Part shown: piece after piece, positions 5,203-6,435 of the stretch
Layout: every line of letters starts with the position of its first letter
Numbering within the stretch: position 1 is the stretch's first letter
Made by a program: the position numbers and the translations under genes
The notes under the pieces: model-generated
Told to the model about the DNA's origin: nothing
The model's input: the letters and a program-made list of their open reading frames with translations, nothing else
The model's database searches: none
From: Candidatus Pacearchaeota archaeon
GTDB taxonomy: Archaea > Nanobdellota > Nanobdellia > Pacearchaeales > GW2011-AR1
Direction: 5' to 3'
Length of the DNA: 6,435 bases
NCBI GenBank assembly: GCA_002688875.1
Contig: NZDU01000031.1
Coordinates: 1,075 to 7,509, forward strand

Positions 5203-6435
5203 ATGCAAGAAATAATCAATTACCTCTCTGAGCGAGATTTTTATTTGAACAAAGGCGAGTTTCGCTATTGTACGGATAAGTATGGCAAGGAGTTGTTTCG
5301 TAAGGCTGTGGCCTACTATGTTGCCGAAAAGCGACCGCTGTTTCCTTTTCGAGAAGTTTCATATGAAAAGATGATAGATTCTTTTCGTAAACTACAACGG
5401 GCCGACTATACGAAATTTATTACACCAACAGATCAAATAGATAATGAAGTGATCGAGAAGTATGATGATTACAAATATGAGTTTAAATCGTGCGGACAGG
5501 GGCTTATAGACGGGCCTACGGCGTTTAATGAAGTAAGTGATCACTTTATGAATCATTTACGTTTACGGTGTGGTTCATATGGGTTCATGGCACCAGCACA
5601 AGTATGGGAAGAAGGTACTGCAAAACAGATATGGTCATCTATAGGTGGTTTGTGGAGGGGTGTAAATAGTTCCGCAGATTTAAGTCCCAAGAGTGTTATG
5701 GAGGTCTTACGTCTTGGTACATATATTGCAACGCAGTTTAAACCTATAGTGGCTAAGGTCATTTATGAAATGACAGATGCCAAGACTGTGTTAGATACTT
5801 CAATGGGTTGGGGTGATCGACTCGCTGGGTTCTTTGCATCAAACGCAACACATTATATTGGATGTGATCCCAATCCAAATACGTTTGAGGTATACTCTGA
5901 GATGATTAAAGAGTATAGTAGGATGGCACCAGGTAAGACTACTCAAATCTATAGATGTGGTGCAGAAGATTTGCCATGGGATAGAATTAAAAATGTGGAC
6001 TGTGCGTTTACTAGTCCACCATATTATGCAACTGAAAGATATAATGAAGGGGGGCAATTTGAAAAGGATCAATCATGGTCCAAATTTGATGAGTACACTC
6101 GATGGAGAGATGAGTTCTATCTCCCTGTTGCACTAAATAGTTTTAATTCTTTAAGTGAGAATGGGTTTCTAATGGTTAACATTATGGACCCGAAAATTAA
6201 AGGAGTAAGATATTATTCATGTGATGAATTAGTAGATCACCTACAACCTCATTTTCTTGGACAAATTGGAATGAGAATTATGCAACGTCCTCAAGGCAAG
6301 AATAAATTTGAAACTAAAGAAGAACTGATAGACTTTATGAATAAAACCTATATTGAGAATGTATGGTGTTTTGGAAAAAATAAAGTTTTTGATTTGTTTC
6401 CCCATAAACGCCGAGCCACACTTGAGGGTTTATTC
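5203..6435 (+). CDS. DNA methyltransferase (SPPY type), 3' end cut by window
   Basis: The frame is open to the last base, giving 411 residues from ATG 5203 (417 from ATG 5185). The C-terminal half is an S-adenosylmethionine-dependent DNA amino-methyltransferase. Motif I is VLDTSMGWGDRLAGFF (196-211), followed by YIGCDPNPNTF (D222, acidic SAM contact), GAEDLPW, and catalytic motif IV FTSPPYYATERY (SPPY at 271-274). Then come QSWSKFDEYTRWRDEFYLPV, LSENGFLMVNIMD, and the terminal strand ENVWCFGKNK. SPPY is typical of N4-cytosine enzymes but also occurs in adenine enzymes, so the target base is undecided. Motif I before motif IV excludes the beta-class order. The N-terminal 185 residues match nothing I know and may hold target recognition or another function; this part is richer in G+C than its neighbours. 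The last visible residues ATLEGLF resemble the C-termini of the two preceding proteins, so the true end is probably only a few codons away. It lies directly behind the nuclease-like gene. Confidence 0.9.
   Translation, partial: MQEIINYLSERDFYLNKGEFRYCTDKYGKELFRKAVAYYVAEKRPLFPFREVSYEKMIDSFRKLQRADYTKFITPTDQIDNEVIEKYDDYKYEFKSCGQGLIDGPTAFNEVSDHFMNHLRLRCGSYGFMAPAQVWEEGTAKQIWSSIGGLWRGVNSSADLSPKSVMEVLRLGTYIATQFKPIVAKVIYEMTDAKTVLDTSMGWGDRLAGFFASNATHYIGCDPNPNTFEVYSEMIKEYSRMAPGKTTQIYRCGAEDLPWDRIKNVDCAFTSPPYYATERYNEGGQFEKDQSWSKFDEYTRWRDEFYLPVALNSFNSLSENGFLMVNIMDPKIKGVRYYSCDELVDHLQPHFLGQIGMRIMQRPQGKNKFETKEELIDFMNKTYIENVWCFGKNKVFDLFPHKRRATLEGLF

Noticed and set aside
5535..5546. Perfect 12-base palindrome AAGTGATCACTT containing GATC
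   Set aside because: About one or two such palindromes are expected by chance in a window this size, and it lies within coding sequence. Nothing links it to the methyltransferase target.
5553..6072. Two - strand reading frames opposite the methyltransferase
   Set aside because: Both are antisense to well-conserved methyltransferase motifs, including motif I and SPPY, and show no features of their own.

Overview
The window is a compact piece of a T4-like myovirus (exo-T4 / marine cyanophage-like group) DNA-replication region. The main evidence is the gene order regA ... gene 43, the core order of T4-type phages. A family B DNA polymerase with T4 gp43 motifs supports it, including the variant SFDLNSLYPHLIMQYNISPE that I associate with marine cyanophage-type gp43. 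The DNA is AT-rich (roughly one third G+C in the lines I counted). All genes lie on the + strand with gaps of 12 bases or fewer, or a 4-base overlap, so they read as one operon. The host cannot be fixed from the sequence; a marine bacterium is an inference.

Layout: (1) 1-354, the 3' part of regA (translational repressor), cut by the window start. (2) 356-658, a 100-residue protein that looks like a small Sm/Hfq-like beta-barrel. (3) 659-2167, a fusion of a RimK-like ATP-grasp amino-acid ligase with a C-terminal RimB-like retropepsin ('ATP-dependent zinc protease' family), unusual inside a replication operon. (4) 2145-2173, a perfect consensus sigma70 promoter (TTGACA, 17 bp, TATAAT, with extended -10 TGn). 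It would start transcription at or next to the ATG of (5) 2180-4663, DNA polymerase gp43. (6) 4660-5184, a 174-residue protein with a PD-(D/E)XK nuclease-like pattern. (7) 5203 (or 5185) to beyond 6435, a DNA methyltransferase with motif I and SPPY, open at the window end. No stretch longer than 300 bases lacks a gene, and no tRNA, CRISPR array, insertion sequence or convincing terminator was seen.

How the genes fit together: RegA and the Sm-like protein suggest post-transcriptional control of replication genes. gp43 is the replicative polymerase. The nuclease-like protein and the methyltransferase form a possible restriction-modification-like or DNA-marking pair placed directly behind the polymerase. 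The most striking pattern is that gp43, the nuclease-like protein and the methyltransferase all carry the same L-E-x-L-F motif at (or, for the last, at the visible end of) their C-termini. In T4 gp43 the equivalent peptide docks on the sliding clamp gp45. I infer that all three proteins may be recruited to the phage clamp, which would make the nuclease/methyltransferase pair a replisome-coupled system.
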